DNA of 64,000 nt, taken from Rummeliibacillus sp. POC4 (GTDB taxonomy: Bacteria > Bacillota > Bacilli > Bacillales_A > Planococcaceae). The notes under the pieces were generated by a model. That model did not search any database, was not told the origin of the DNA, and saw only the letters and a program-made list of their open reading frames with translations. Made by a program: the position numbers and the translations under genes. This document shows, piece by piece, positions 9,450-20,012 of the stretch; position 1 is the first letter of the stretch; every line of letters begins with the position of its first letter. The stretch lies in assembly GCF_003576525.1 (NCBI RefSeq), contig NZ_QWUA01000005.1, positions 62,001 to 126,000 on the forward strand. Direction: 5' to 3'.

Positions 9450-10850
9450 ATGGAAAAGGAACTTCATAAAGCAATAGATGAAATTACAGAAGTTGCGTTG
9501 GGGTTTGGATTAGACTTCTACCCAATGCGCTATGAAATATGCCCGGCCGATATTATCTATACATTCGGGGCATATGGTATGCCTACTCGTTTTTCACATT
9601 GGAGCTTTGGAAAACAATTTCATAAGATGAAGCTACAATATGATTTAGGTTTAAGCCAAATCTATGAACTTGTTATTAATTCAAACCCGTGTTATGCATT
9701 TTTGCTTGATACAAACACACTTACGCAAAATAAGTTAATCATTGCCCACGTTTTAGCACATTGTGACTTTTTCAAAAATAATGTGCGTTTCTCTAATACA
9801 AGAAGAGATATGGTTGAAAGTATGACAGCAACTGCAGAGCGAATTGCTCATTATGAAATGCTTTATGGAAAAGACGAAGTAGAGCAATTTTTAGATGCAG
9901 TCTTATCTATACAAGAGCATATCGACCCCTCAATTTTACGTCCAAAATTAATGTACAACGAATATGAAGAAGAGGAAGATGATGAACTAACAACTGCAAA
10001 GACCCCATATGATGGACTATGGAGTTTAGATCAACCTAAGAAGGAAAGTAAAATCAGATATAAAAAGAAAAAGTTCCCTCCAAAACCAGAAAAGGATTTA
10101 CTACTTTTTATCGAAATGTACAGCACGGAATTAGAGGATTGGCAGAGAGATATATTAACGATGATGAGAGAAGAGATGCTCTATTTCTGGCCACAATTAG
10201 AAACTAAAATCATGAATGAGGGCTGGGCTTCGTACTGGCATCAACGTATTATGAGAGAACTTAATTTAAAAACAGAAGAAACAATAGAATATGCCAAATT
10301 AAATGCAGGTGTTGTTCAGCCTTCTAAAACATCTATTAACCCATATTATTTAGGCATCAAAATATTCGAAGATATTGAACAACGATACGACAATCCAACA
10401 GAGGAAATGAAAAGAGCAGGTATCAAACCAAACTCAGGTAGAGAAAAAATCTTTGAAGTGCGAGAAGTAGAGTCAGATATGTCATTTATACGAAACTATT
10501 TAACAAAGGATTTAGTTAAACAAGAGGATCTCTACTTGTTTAGTAAACAAGGATCAGATTATCGAATTACAACTAAGGACTACGAGGAAATTAGAGATCA
10601 ATTAGTGTCAATGCGAGTAAATGGTGGTTTTCCATATATCTTTGTCGAAAATGGCGATTATTTACGTAACGGTGAATTATATTTAGTGCATGGATATGAA
10701 GGTATGGAACTTGATCCACATTATTTAGATCATGTCTTACCATACATTTATCAATTATGGGGACGTCCTGTTCATATAAGAACAGTTGTAGAGGACAAAT
10801 TTGTACTCTATTCTTATGATGGAAAAAAGAATACTAAGAAGTATTTATGA
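9450..10850 (+). CDS. spoVR: SpoVR stage V sporulation protein
   Basis: 466-aa SpoVR family protein (YcgB in E. coli), needed for normal spore cortex formation in B. subtilis. Family signatures include [19 protein letters not shown] near the N-terminus, [13 protein letters not shown] in the middle, and [20 protein letters not shown] in the C-terminal half. It starts at ATG 9450 behind GTGCGGAGGG. In many bacteria its genes travel with prkA and yhbH; here all three are contiguous on the same strand, which supports a shared function, although separate terminators and spacing suggest partly independent transcription. Confidence 0.94.
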   Translation: MEKELHKAIDEITEVALGFGLDFYPMRYEICPADIIYTFGAYGMPTRFSHWSFGKQFHKMKLQYDLGLSQIYELVINSNPCYAFLLDTNTLTQNKLIIAHVLAHCDFFKNNVRFSNTRRDMVESMTATAERIAHYEMLYGKDEVEQFLDAVLSIQEHIDPSILRPKLMYNEYEEEEDDELTTAKTPYDGLWSLDQPKKESKIRYKKKKFPPKPEKDLLLFIEMYSTELEDWQRDILTMMREEMLYFWPQLETKIMNEGWASYWHQRIMRELNLKTEETIEYAKLNAGVVQPSKTSINPYYLGIKIFEDIEQRYDNPTEEMKRAGIKPNSGREKIFEVREVESDMSFIRNYLTKDLVKQEDLYLFSKQGSDYRITTKDYEEIRDQLVSMRVNGGFPYIFVENGDYLRNGELYLVHGYEGMELDPHYLDHVLPYIYQLWGRPVHIRTVVEDKFVLYSYDGKKNTKKYL

Positions 10851-10853
10851 TGA

Positions 10854-10886
10854 AAAGCCCATGAATAATTAGCTTCATGGGCTTTA
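10854..10886 (+). terminator. Terminator of spoVR
   Basis: AAAGCCCATGAA and TTCATGGGCTTT form a perfect stem right after the spoVR stop. The T-run is short (TTT then AGTGTG), so termination may be moderate. Confidence 0.65.
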
Positions 10887-11195
10887 GTGTGCTGTAAAAT
10901 TAATTTTGCAAAAATTATTTTCATATCAGTTCAGATTTTTATAGATAACGAGCAAAAGTGAAATAAAGAGAAAAATAATGCATAATATCCGACTAGTCAA
11001 GCATAAATCTATTAAAGAATCAAATCTATCATAAATGGGAAATTCGTACGTAGTAATATCTCTATTGATAGGGATTTCACTTTATCGTAGGGAGTATGTT
11101 ATATAAGGAAAAGAACTAATCAGTTAATTTTTAGTAAATTATAATGATATTTTCTGAGAATATAGTACAGATTATTTTATAACTATAATATTACT
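10887..11195. other. Intergenic region before the secreted subtilase
   Basis: About 310 AT-rich bases with no convincing coding frame. Apart from the promoter candidate at its right end I see no clear structured element. Confidence 0.5.
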
Positions 11196-11224
11196 TTGAA
11201 GTATTAGAGAATTCTCGTTATGAT
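11196..11224 (+). promoter_or_regulatory. Possible sigma-A promoter of the subtilase gene
   Basis: TTGAAG, 17 bases, TATGAT; ends 44 bases before the GTG start. The -35 box is 4/6 and the -10 box 5/6 of consensus. Confidence 0.4.
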
Positions 11225-11268
11225 AGAGTAGAAAGCAATTTCCTTAAAAAAGAAAAGGAGGTATTTAA

Positions 11269-14262
11269 GTGAAGATGAAAAATACAAGTAAAATAGCAAT
11301 TTGGATGCTTATATTTGCATTAGTATTTGGCTTTACATTACCACAAAAATATTATGCAGATACACTTCCAACAACTTCAATTGAAGATGCAACATCCGTA
11401 ACAGATAGTAACCAGATTGATGGGGTTTTTGAATCACCTGGAATCCATTGGTATAAAATCACACCAACTAAAGAACAAATTTCAAAATATTCACATATAA
11501 AATTAACGTTAAATAGCGATCAAGTGATCAATTTATCTGTTTATTCTAGTAAAGAAAAAGCACTAGCAGATGATACATTTGAACAATATACGACCGGAAC
11601 AATACCTGGAGAAGCTACTACTATTCAGTTTCCATATGCCTGGGATGGTCCCTACTACATAAAAGTAGAATACAACGGTATGGTGGATGATTTGACTGAT
11701 TACTCAATGCCAGATGTGAGTCTTAATACAGAATCAGTAGAAAACTCAGACTTAGGTTCTGCAAGCTATACTCTTAAGTCAGAATCAGTAAAATTACCGC
11801 CAACTACACTAGATGCAACAGGTTCTAATTGTGCAATTGAGGCTAGTGTTGAAGGTAAGAAAAGTGCAAAAGAAATGCTAAAAGATATTCGCCTTTTCCG
11901 CGATGGTATACTTTCAAAGACAAAAGAGGGACAAGCATTATCATCTTTATATTACAAAGCAACACCGTTTATCTTAGCAAAAATGGCTTTTAACAAAAAC
12001 ATCAAGCAAGATCTATATGAAAATTTAGTTGTAATACAACCGCTTATAACTGAACTGAACAAAAACGGTGGAAGTAGTTCAAGAGTGATTAGTAAAACAG
12101 AAGCAAATGCAATCAACGAACTATTTAATATTGTTAATAATGCAGTACCAACTAAATTACAAACTCAAATGAACACTCTATCGAAGAAAGCAGGAATGTC
12201 ATCTAATCTTGCTGGTGAACGACTAGTAGATGTTACAAAAAGAGTAGTCAATACACTTCCTAACACAAATAATACTAATAAATATATTCTTAAATTAAAA
12301 GACGGCAAATCATTAAAATCAGTACAAGACAAAATTAGTGGTAACAATACATTATCAACATTATCATCTATAGATTCAAACGATGAAATAGTAGATAACA
12401 TATATGTAGTTAATTTAGATAGTGACAAGAACTCTAGTATGAGTGCTAAAGCTCAAGCTAAAAACCTTAAAGCAACAGTTGAACAAGTTGAAAAACTCCC
12501 AGAAGTTGAATTTGTTGAACCTGTCAAAACATATCGTGCTACATCAAATGATGTTCAAACTTCTTACCAATGGTCATTAAAAAACCTTGGAGGAGATGTA
12601 GGTGTAAAAGGTGCTGATATTCGAAATGAAAAACTGCAACAGCTACTAGGGAAAAGAACTATAAAAGATACAACAATTGCGGTCGTTGATACAGGTGTTG
12701 ATAACTCGCTTGCAGATTTGAAACATCATGTTCGTATGGATATCGGGAAAAACTATGTAAGTCAAGATTCACTTCCGTTAGATGATAATGGCCATGGTAC
12801 ACATGTTACTGGTATTATTGCAGCAGAATCTAACAATGGCTATTCGATGGAAGGTATCAATCAACATACTAAAATTATGCCAGTAAAAGTTTTAGATGCT
12901 GATGGTTCAGGAGATAGTGAACAAATCGCCAATGGTATTGTATATGCTGCTAACCATGGGGCAAAAGTGATCAACTTAAGTCTTGGTGGAGAATATAGCC
13001 GAACAATAGAGTACGCATTAAAATACGCAGCATCTAAAAATGTTGTGATAATTGCTGCAAGTGGAAATGATGGACAATTTGGTTTATCTTATCCTGCAAG
13101 TTCTCAATATGTTATTTCAGTAGGAGCTACTAATAACTTTGATATTGTCTCAGATTACTCTAATTATGGAGAAAAACTAGATATAGTTGCACCAGGGACG
13201 AATATTCCTAGTCTTGTACCAAATGGAAATGTTACTTATATGAGTGGTACGTCAATGGCAACTCCTCACGTAACAGCTATAGCAGGACTACTATTATCCG
13301 GAAATTCAAAATTGAAGGTATCTGACATCCGAACACTTTTACACCAAAGTGCTGACAATGTTACATTTAAAGAAAAAGATAATGAAGATGCAAGTGAAAG
13401 CCTTATGGATATCATCGGAAGTGCTATGAGTGAGTTTGATGATTTTGATCTACCTGTAGGTAAGGATCTTGTTTCAGGTTACGGTCGTTTAAATGCTTAC
13501 AATGCATATAGCACAGTTGATTTAAAAGTAAAGATCAATCCAGTAATTGAAAAGAAGACAACTCTATCTGGTTCAGCTGTAAAAGGTGCAAAAGTTGAAG
13601 TGAAAAAGGGTAAAAGTGTGATTGGAAAAGCAACGGCTTCTTCTAAAGGAACATTTACTATTAAAATCCCAGCACAGAAAAAAGATCAAAAACTTCAAGT
13701 AACGATAAAAGACTCAACAGGTACGATCAAATCAGTACTAAACATTTATGTTGAAAAAGACAAATCTCCAAAAGCACCAAAAGTAAATTCAATCAGTAAC
13801 AAGACAACATATGTAACTGGAACAGCTAAGGCTAAGTTAACGGTAGTGGTCAAAAATGCATCCAAAAAAGTAATTGGTCAAGACAAAGTAAATAGCAAAG
13901 GCCAATTTAAAATAAAGATTAAAAAACAAAAAGCAGGTGCTAAGCTATATATTACTGCAGTCGATTCTGCAAAGCGCTCAAGTAAAATTGTAAAAGTTAC
14001 TGTAAAAGATAAAATTGCGCCATCTACACCGAAGGTCAATACAGTAACAAGTAAATCAACAACTGTTAAAGGGAAAGCTGAAAAAGGTTCTACAGTAACA
14101 GTAAAAGTAAAAAGTAAAACAATCGGAAAAGCAAAAGTCAATAGTAAGGGCAGCTTTTCAGTGAAAATCAAAAAACAAAAAGCAGGTACGGTATTATATG
14201 TAACAGCGAAAGATAAAGCTGGTAATACAAGTAAAGCAAAAAAAGTAACTGTGAAGAAATAA
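11269..14262 (+). CDS. Secreted multidomain subtilase (S8 peptidase) with C-terminal Ig-like repeats
   Basis: 997-aa extracellular serine protease, started by GTG 11269 behind AAAAGGAGG (seven-base spacing). A signal peptide covers about residues 1-31 (ending YYA). Residues about 45-125 resemble a pre-peptidase C-terminal beta domain, here at the N-terminus; an inhibitor-I9-like propeptide follows at about 330-420. The catalytic domain has D474 (VVDTGVD), H509 (NGHGTHV) and S662 (SGTSMATPH). The C-terminus carries three Lys-rich bacterial Ig-like repeats of about 75-80 residues (from about residue 760 to the end), with repeated VNSKG and IKKQKAG motifs, probably for wall or substrate binding. 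It probably acts in nutrient release or wall protein processing. Confidence 0.9.
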   Translation: MKMKNTSKIAIWMLIFALVFGFTLPQKYYADTLPTTSIEDATSVTDSNQIDGVFESPGIHWYKITPTKEQISKYSHIKLTLNSDQVINLSVYSSKEKALADDTFEQYTTGTIPGEATTIQFPYAWDGPYYIKVEYNGMVDDLTDYSMPDVSLNTESVENSDLGSASYTLKSESVKLPPTTLDATGSNCAIEASVEGKKSAKEMLKDIRLFRDGILSKTKEGQALSSLYYKATPFILAKMAFNKNIKQDLYENLVVIQPLITELNKNGGSSSRVISKTEANAINELFNIVNNAVPTKLQTQMNTLSKKAGMSSNLAGERLVDVTKRVVNTLPNTNNTNKYILKLKDGKSLKSVQDKISGNNTLSTLSSIDSNDEIVDNIYVVNLDSDKNSSMSAKAQAKNLKATVEQVEKLPEVEFVEPVKTYRATSNDVQTSYQWSLKNLGGDVGVKGADIRNEKLQQLLGKRTIKDTTIAVVDTGVDNSLADLKHHVRMDIGKNYVSQDSLPLDDNGHGTHVTGIIAAESNNGYSMEGINQHTKIMPVKVLDADGSGDSEQIANGIVYAANHGAKVINLSLGGEYSRTIEYALKYAASKNVVIIAASGNDGQFGLSYPASSQYVISVGATNNFDIVSDYSNYGEKLDIVAPGTNIPSLVPNGNVTYMSGTSMATPHVTAIAGLLLSGNSKLKVSDIRTLLHQSADNVTFKEKDNEDASESLMDIIGSAMSEFDDFDLPVGKDLVSGYGRLNAYNAYSTVDLKVKINPVIEKKTTLSGSAVKGAKVEVKKGKSVIGKATASSKGTFTIKIPAQKKDQKLQVTIKDSTGTIKSVLNIYVEKDKSPKAPKVNSISNKTTYVTGTAKAKLTVVVKNASKKVIGQDKVNSKGQFKIKIKKQKAGAKLYITAVDSAKRSSKIVKVTVKDKIAPSTPKVNTVTSKSTTVKGKAEKGSTVTVKVKSKTIGKAKVNSKGSFSVKIKKQKAGTVLYVTAKDKAGNTSKAKKVTVKK

Positions 14263-14332
14263 TTGTAAGTAAGTATTAACTAGTTAACTTCGATTTATTA
14301 AGCTCAAGATTCAAAATTAGATTTTGCATAGG

Positions 14333-14379
14333 AAAAGCAGTCGATAAAAAGCAAAAAATGCTTTTATCGGCTGCTTTTA
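14333..14379. terminator. Bidirectional terminator between subtilase and RNase J genes
   Basis: AAAAGCAG-TCGATAAAAGC pairs with GCTTTTATCG-GCTGCTTTT around a short A-rich loop. A/T runs on both sides fit two convergent genes. Confidence 0.85.
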
Positions 14380-14392
14380 TATTGGCAAAAAT

Positions 14393-16066
14393 TTAAATTT
14401 CAATAATAATAGGTAAAATCATTGGTTTTCTTCTTGTTTGTGTAAATAGATATTGTCCAACAGCTTTTTTTACTTTCCTTTTGACAACATTCCACTGTTT
14501 TGCTTCTTCCTCTTGAATGTCTTGTACTGTTGCTACAACTAGACGATTTACGTTTCTCAGTAAATTTTCAAAATCCTTGGCATAGACAAATCCACGAGAA
14601 ATGGTATCAGGTTGAGAAATGATTGTTCCATCTGTTTTACTAATGGTTAGAACAATGACAAGCATACCATCTTCTGAGAGTTGCTTTCTGTCACGTAACA
14701 CAATTTCTCCAACTTCTCCGATATCTACACTATCCACATATGTGTCTCCAGCAGGGATTTTACGAGTTTGCCTAGCTTCACCATTTTCAATATCAACTAC
14801 ATCGCCATTTTTGATAATGAAAGTATGATCCCTTTCTACACCTACAGATTCAGCTAATTCACGATGCAGGTATAGCATTCTAAATTCGCCATGAATGGGG
14901 ATAAAGTATTTTGGTTTCATCAACGTAATCATCAATTTTAAATCTTCTTGGTATCCATGACCAGAAACATGCATACCGGTCACACTTGACGAGCCATAGA
15001 TAACCTTAGCTCCGAGTTGGAATAAGTTGTCCACAACGCGAGATACATCATTTTCATTTCCAGGAATAGGGGAAGCAGATAAAATAACAGTATCATCAGG
15101 CAGAATTTGAACATCTCGATTATCAGAATTGGACATGCGGGAAAGTGCTGCAAGAGGTTCACCTTGGCTACCTGTACAAAGAACAACCACTTCCTCTGGA
15201 GGGAGTTGCATGACTTTACGTGCATCAATTAGCATATCAGGAGGAATGTTCAAATACCCTCTTTCGATTGCGACAGAAACAACATTCACCATACTTCTTC
15301 CAAGTAGCGCAAGCTTACGATTAGTTACTTTTGTTGCTTCAACAATTTGTTGAATACGATTTACATTAGAAGCAAAAGTAGAAATGATGATTTTTCGATG
15401 AGCACTTAAAAAGGCATCTTCTATATGTTTTTTAACTTCTTTTTCCGATGGTGTTGAGCCCGGTCGTTCTGCGTTTGTACTTTCAGATATTAGTGCTAAC
15501 ACACCATCTGACCCGATTTTAGCCATTTTATGAATATCAGAAACCTGATCATTAACAGGCGTTAGGTCAAATTTGAAATCGCCTGTATGTACAACGACTC
15601 CTTCTGGCGTATGAAAAACAATACCAAGACAATCAGGAATACTATGACTTGTTCTAAAAAATGTGATTGAAATTGGGCCAAAATGTAATTTAGATTCAGC
15701 ATGGATTTTTATAAGGTTCGTCTCTCTTAGAATTTTATGCTCTTTTAATTTTATTTCAATCAACCCTAATGTGAAACGAGTCGCATAAATAGGGATATTT
15801 AATTTTTTTAGAAAATAAGGAATACCTCCAATATGGTCTTCATGTCCATGAGTAACAATTAGTGCACGAACTTTTTCTTTGTTTTCGAGCAAGTAAGTGA
15901 TATCAGGTATGATTAGATCAATCCCTAATAGACTCTCATCCGGAAATTTCCCACCACAGTCAACAAGTAAAATATCATCAGCATATTGAATTGCGTACAT
16001 ATTTTTACCAATTTCGTTGATACCGCCTAAGGCATAAATAGATAATAAATCTTTTGTCTTATCCAA
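14393..16066 (-). CDS. Ribonuclease J family metallo-beta-lactamase nuclease
   Basis: 557-aa RNase J. The metallo-beta-lactamase domain has the intact zinc motif HGHEDH at residues 73-78, then SFFRTSHSIPD-like (TFFRTSHSIPD), HTGDFKFD and a beta-CASP domain with SGHGYQED and IPIHGEFRM. The C-terminal domain ends RRKPMILPIIIEI, as in RNase J1/J2. Start is TTG 16066 behind TAGGAGG. RNase J1 and J2 process and degrade mRNA and rRNA in Bacillota. Some segments (NAERPGSTPSE) look closer to J2, yet the catalytic motif is intact as in J1, so I do not assign rnjA or rnjB. The gene stands alone between two protease genes, so it may be an additional paralogue. Confidence 0.9.
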   Translation of the reverse strand: MDKTKDLLSIYALGGINEIGKNMYAIQYADDILLVDCGGKFPDESLLGIDLIIPDITYLLENKEKVRALIVTHGHEDHIGGIPYFLKKLNIPIYATRFTLGLIEIKLKEHKILRETNLIKIHAESKLHFGPISITFFRTSHSIPDCLGIVFHTPEGVVVHTGDFKFDLTPVNDQVSDIHKMAKIGSDGVLALISESTNAERPGSTPSEKEVKKHIEDAFLSAHRKIIISTFASNVNRIQQIVEATKVTNRKLALLGRSMVNVVSVAIERGYLNIPPDMLIDARKVMQLPPEEVVVLCTGSQGEPLAALSRMSNSDNRDVQILPDDTVILSASPIPGNENDVSRVVDNLFQLGAKVIYGSSSVTGMHVSGHGYQEDLKLMITLMKPKYFIPIHGEFRMLYLHRELAESVGVERDHTFIIKNGDVVDIENGEARQTRKIPAGDTYVDSVDIGEVGEIVLRDRKQLSEDGMLVIVLTISKTDGTIISQPDTISRGFVYAKDFENLLRNVNRLVVATVQDIQEEEAKQWNVVKRKVKKAVGQYLFTQTRRKPMILPIIIEI

Positions 16067-16278
16067 TAGTAATTCCTCCTACCAATCCGATTGTATTTTC
16101 AGCAGTAATTCCATGTGAAAATCAGTAAAGTTTTGTCGTATAGTCTGTCATTTTTAGTATAGCTAGCTATTCTTTTTCCTATACGAAAACTACATTGTAA
16201 TTCGATTGTCTAAATCACTAAGAAGTAAGATCGATTTAGAAGGGGGATTAAAATTGAAGCAATTTCAAATAGGAGAAC

Positions 16279-16316
16279 AAAAAAAGCCCCAAAAGCGTAT
16301 AGAGCTTTTGGGGCTT
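16279..16316 (-). terminator. Terminator of the minus-strand subtilase
   Basis: AAGCCCCAAAAGC pairs perfectly with GCTTTTGGGGCTT; read on the minus strand the stem is followed by a run of T. It lies 11 bases beyond the stop of the gene at 16327. Confidence 0.88.
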
Positions 16317-16326
16317 CTCTAAATGA

Positions 16327-19300
16327 TTATTTAAGTTTTAAAGATAATTTGTAAGAATCAATAGAAGCTCTTCCTTTTGAGTCTCGAACTTTCACATAGT
16401 AAGTTCCTTTTTTCATCTTTAAGTTAAGGATTTCTTTATCTCCTTGTTCGTAGATATCAGATTTTGCCACTCTTTTACCATTACGATAAACTTCAATGAC
16501 ACCATCTATTTCTTTTCCTGCATCAAGCGAAAGTGTTACTTGATTAGTTTTTGTAGATTTATAAACGTACCAGTCTGAATCACCATTTTCATAACCTGCA
16601 TTGAAATAACCAGTAGCTGAGTAAGACTTACTACTATTTTTCTTTAGTTTTAATGGCTTAGATGGTTTGTTTTTAGTGATTTTAGATTTAGCGTCTTCAT
16701 CTACTTTGTTGACTGCATTGATTTTTAATTGATATGGCCATAGTGTTAATCCTGCCATTGAATCAATAGAAGCATAAGTCGTAACGAAATATGATTTTCC
16801 TTTTTTAGCTTCAAAGGAACCTGTAGTTGTACCATCTTCTGTCATATTCAAAATGTACGAAGTACGATCCATATCTTGTTCATCTAGTTTACGGTTATTG
16901 TTAACATCCTCTGAAATTTCAATATATCCATAGAATGGAGCTAAAAGTTCTTTTGGATACTTCGCTTTTAGTGCTGAAGTTAATGTAGTTCTAGAGAATT
17001 TTACTCCGTATACAGCGCTTTGCGGTGCAGTGAAATAATAGCTGTCTACATCATTTGTTGTTCCAAAGTTTGCTGTTACACCATTTTTCGGGAAGTCTTT
17101 CGCGTTTTCTGGACCATTATTATTTTCATATTTATCTCCAGGATTTTCAGCTAAAAGTTTTGACGTAATTTGATAGCCATCGTATGGGATTTGCCCTGTT
17201 TCTGGGTTAGGGCTAATGGACATGTAATAAGTTTTATCTTTTTCTAGGCTAGCCATAAAATTGTTTGTAATCCACTCATCCCATGAATACCAATCCTCAT
17301 TAGTTGCTACTGTTGAAAGAAATTGATATTCTTTACCATTTTCGTCTTTATCCTTGACTACTTCAAATAATGTAACATATGGAATGTTACTAGTAGGCGT
17401 TGGTATATTAAACTTGTAGACACCATTTGTAGTTAGATTTACTTTGAACCAGTCTTGGTCCTCTGTATTTTGTAGATATCCTTGTGCTGAACCACCCAAT
17501 TGATACGGTAATGCAACTGTTTCTAATTGGCTAATTAGATCAGAATCATCCAAACTTTCTAAAGCTGAAATTATTGATATCTTTGAACCTGTATTCGTAT
17601 TGATAACGGATACTAAATCATCATCTGATGATTCGTAACCACTAAAATTATCTTCATCTTCTGGAATTGTTTTGCCAACTAAGTTTACGCCATATGGTAG
17701 TGCTGATTGTCTTGGTTCACTTCCATAAAATCCGCTGAATAATTGGAAAATATCCATATCTGCGAAAGAAGATTTGCTAGTAACTTTTAAATAATATTCT
17801 TTGTTAGGCTCTGTTTGGAATGTTACCGTCTCGCTTGCCCCATATCCACCTGTATTGCTTGAACTTAGTGGTGACACATCTTCTGGATTTACTTCTTCAG
17901 TTTCGCCAGAAGGGAGCGGATTCCCGTTATCATCAGTAACTGGAGGGAATAATTGTTCTTTTTCATAAACAGCTAGTCCAATATCAACTCCTGGGATGCC
18001 TGTTGTGCTAAACTTCATAAATTGTGCATCTTTTGATGTAAAGTGGAAGTAATCTTCATCACCTTTTTCATCAGTCAAATAGAGACCATCTTTACTAAAA
18101 GGTAAACTTTCGATAGCGATAGGTTCGCTAATTGTCGATTCATCATCAGGTAATTGATCGAGCTTTTGAACTTTTAGCGTAGCATGGGACTGTTTTGCAC
18201 TTGAATCATCATAGCTACCATTGACATCTTTTATGCCAATTGCAACGGTTCCACTAAATGGAGCTTGAATTAGTTTTCCTTCCGTTTTTCCTTCAGTAAC
18301 ATCATTGACATCTGTTTTTTGTTGTTGACTGTCACCAAAGAACTGAATGCTCATTTTGTAGTCATATTTTGAAGACCCAGATAAAGAAGCTTGAATATAT
18401 TGGCCTTTTTCAACAGGAAGTTTCACCCATTTTTGCTCCGATGGTTTAGTGAAGTTATGTGTGACTTCTGCAGGGGATCCAACTGTTTCTGCATTATTTA
18501 ATATTTCTTTTTCACCCCAAGTTGAAGTTACTAAAGAAGGAATCTTTTTGACATCAAATTTTAGTGCGGCAACAGGATTTACTAAACCATTACCATACTT
18601 ATTATCAAAACCCTTTTCACCTAAATCAGTTGCCGTCTTTTCAAGAATATATTCGACCTCTGCAGGTTTTAAATTTGGATGCTTTGATAATAGTAAAGCG
18701 ACAGTACCAGCCACAACAGGAGATGCCATAGATGTTCCACTTAACTTTGTAAAAGTAGATCCTTTTTTCGTATCGTAATAAGAAGAATATACATCTTCAC
18801 CAGGTGCAACTACATCGGTTGCAGGACCATAATTTGAATAATAACTTAGTTTTTTATCCTTATTAATAGAACCTACACTTATTACTCCCTCATATTTAGC
18901 TGGGTAGAAATCCATATCAGATGCGTCATTACCAGCTGCTGCCACGATAATAACACCTTTGCTAATAGCTTTATCGACAGCTTCTTTTAAAACCTCTGAA
19001 GGGAATGATCCACCTAAGCTCATGTTAATGACATCCGCACCTTGATTGACCGCTTCTAAGATAGCATTCGCAATTGTATAATCAAAAGTCCAAGCATCAC
19101 CGCCAAATACGTCTAATGAAAGAATTTTCGCTGCCGGATCTACTCCGTAACCACCAATGCCGTTATCTTTTTTACCTGCAATAATGCCAGCAACATGAGT
19201 TCCATGAGTATCTGGGGTAGTAGGATTCATCGGATCGATAATATTTGTACTTTTAATAATAGAACTTTTAATCTCAGGATGTTTTTTATCAAGTCCAGTA

Positions 19301-19782
19301 TCAATTACAGCTACTTTTACTTGATGTTTACCAGCAAGTTTTTGAGCATTTGAAGTTTTTAGTATGCTATGCATATATTGCTCACTTACTTTTGGATCTA
19401 CTGTACCGGTTAGTTTGTATTTTGGACTTAGACCAACAGAAACAACTTTCTTATTCTTTTGATAGTTTTGGATAGTTTTTTGAAGTTTTTTCTTGTTTTT
19501 AACCTTAATAGCTACATATTTTAAACCGGAAATTTGTTTTAAAACAGTACCTCCAGCTTTTTGGTGTTCTGTTTGAGTCAAGGGGCTTGAATATTTGATA
19601 ATAAGAGTGTCTTCACTATAATTGGCTGTTCTTTTGTTTGAACTTTGATCTTGCTCTCCAAGCTTTTGAAGTATTGTTGAAGCAGAACCTGTTTTAGCGG
19701 AAGCTGATATACTACTGATCGGTGTAATGGCTAGTGCACAGGTCAAACTAGCAGCTACGAATTTTTTTGATATCGATTTCAC
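16327..19782 (-). CDS. Large secreted subtilase (S8 peptidase)
   Basis: 1151-aa extracellular serine protease; GTG start 19782 behind TAGGAGG. Signal peptide about residues 1-28 (ending ASA), propeptide about 30-125, then the catalytic domain with D161 (VIDTGLD), H193 (DTHGTHVAG) and S351 (SGTSMASP). About 730 further residues contain several beta-rich segments that look like pre-peptidase C-terminal domains (for example EDYFHFT, QDWFKVN, VDSYYFT and SDWYVYK, each opening a beta-sandwich). Acidic stretches (DDNGNPLPSGETEEVNPED) may bind calcium. It differs in architecture from the subtilase at 11269 (no Ig repeats) and is not a recent duplicate. Probable role: extracellular proteolysis. Confidence 0.9.
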   Translation of the reverse strand: MKSISKKFVAASLTCALAITPISSISASAKTGSASTILQKLGEQDQSSNKRTANYSEDTLIIKYSSPLTQTEHQKAGGTVLKQISGLKYVAIKVKNKKKLQKTIQNYQKNKKVVSVGLSPKYKLTGTVDPKVSEQYMHSILKTSNAQKLAGKHQVKVAVIDTGLDKKHPEIKSSIIKSTNIIDPMNPTTPDTHGTHVAGIIAGKKDNGIGGYGVDPAAKILSLDVFGGDAWTFDYTIANAILEAVNQGADVINMSLGGSFPSEVLKEAVDKAISKGVIIVAAAGNDASDMDFYPAKYEGVISVGSINKDKKLSYYSNYGPATDVVAPGEDVYSSYYDTKKGSTFTKLSGTSMASPVVAGTVALLLSKHPNLKPAEVEYILEKTATDLGEKGFDNKYGNGLVNPVAALKFDVKKIPSLVTSTWGEKEILNNAETVGSPAEVTHNFTKPSEQKWVKLPVEKGQYIQASLSGSSKYDYKMSIQFFGDSQQQKTDVNDVTEGKTEGKLIQAPFSGTVAIGIKDVNGSYDDSSAKQSHATLKVQKLDQLPDDESTISEPIAIESLPFSKDGLYLTDEKGDEDYFHFTSKDAQFMKFSTTGIPGVDIGLAVYEKEQLFPPVTDDNGNPLPSGETEEVNPEDVSPLSSSNTGGYGASETVTFQTEPNKEYYLKVTSKSSFADMDIFQLFSGFYGSEPRQSALPYGVNLVGKTIPEDEDNFSGYESSDDDLVSVINTNTGSKISIISALESLDDSDLISQLETVALPYQLGGSAQGYLQNTEDQDWFKVNLTTNGVYKFNIPTPTSNIPYVTLFEVVKDKDENGKEYQFLSTVATNEDWYSWDEWITNNFMASLEKDKTYYMSISPNPETGQIPYDGYQITSKLLAENPGDKYENNNGPENAKDFPKNGVTANFGTTNDVDSYYFTAPQSAVYGVKFSRTTLTSALKAKYPKELLAPFYGYIEISEDVNNNRKLDEQDMDRTSYILNMTEDGTTTGSFEAKKGKSYFVTTYASIDSMAGLTLWPYQLKINAVNKVDEDAKSKITKNKPSKPLKLKKNSSKSYSATGYFNAGYENGDSDWYVYKSTKTNQVTLSLDAGKEIDGVIEVYRNGKRVAKSDIYEQGDKEILNLKMKKGTYYVKVRDSKGRASIDSYKLSLKLK

Positions 19783-20012
19783 AAAATTCCTCCTATTAGA
19801 AACTACTATATTATTAGAGTTTCTTTATGTTAATAAATACCATTATAGTTTATTTCTGATTCAAAAGATAGATATAAATTGAAATATTCTTAACATTATT
19901 GAAAAAATATATTTAAATTGTAATAATTGTAAACCTAATGTTCACAAATTAGGACCAACTTCTGTAAATGTTGGAATGATATAATTTACTTATTAAAGGG
20001 AGGTATAAAGTT

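Noticed and set aside
13550-14262. DNA direct repeats at the end of the subtilase gene.
   Set aside because: They are repeats at protein-domain level (Ig-like modules), diverged in DNA.
16254-16322. Plus-strand 22-codon frame from TTG 16254 behind AGAAGGGGG.
   Set aside because: It runs through the terminator hairpin of the minus-strand subtilase and has no recognisable product; the ribosome-like site is probably chance.
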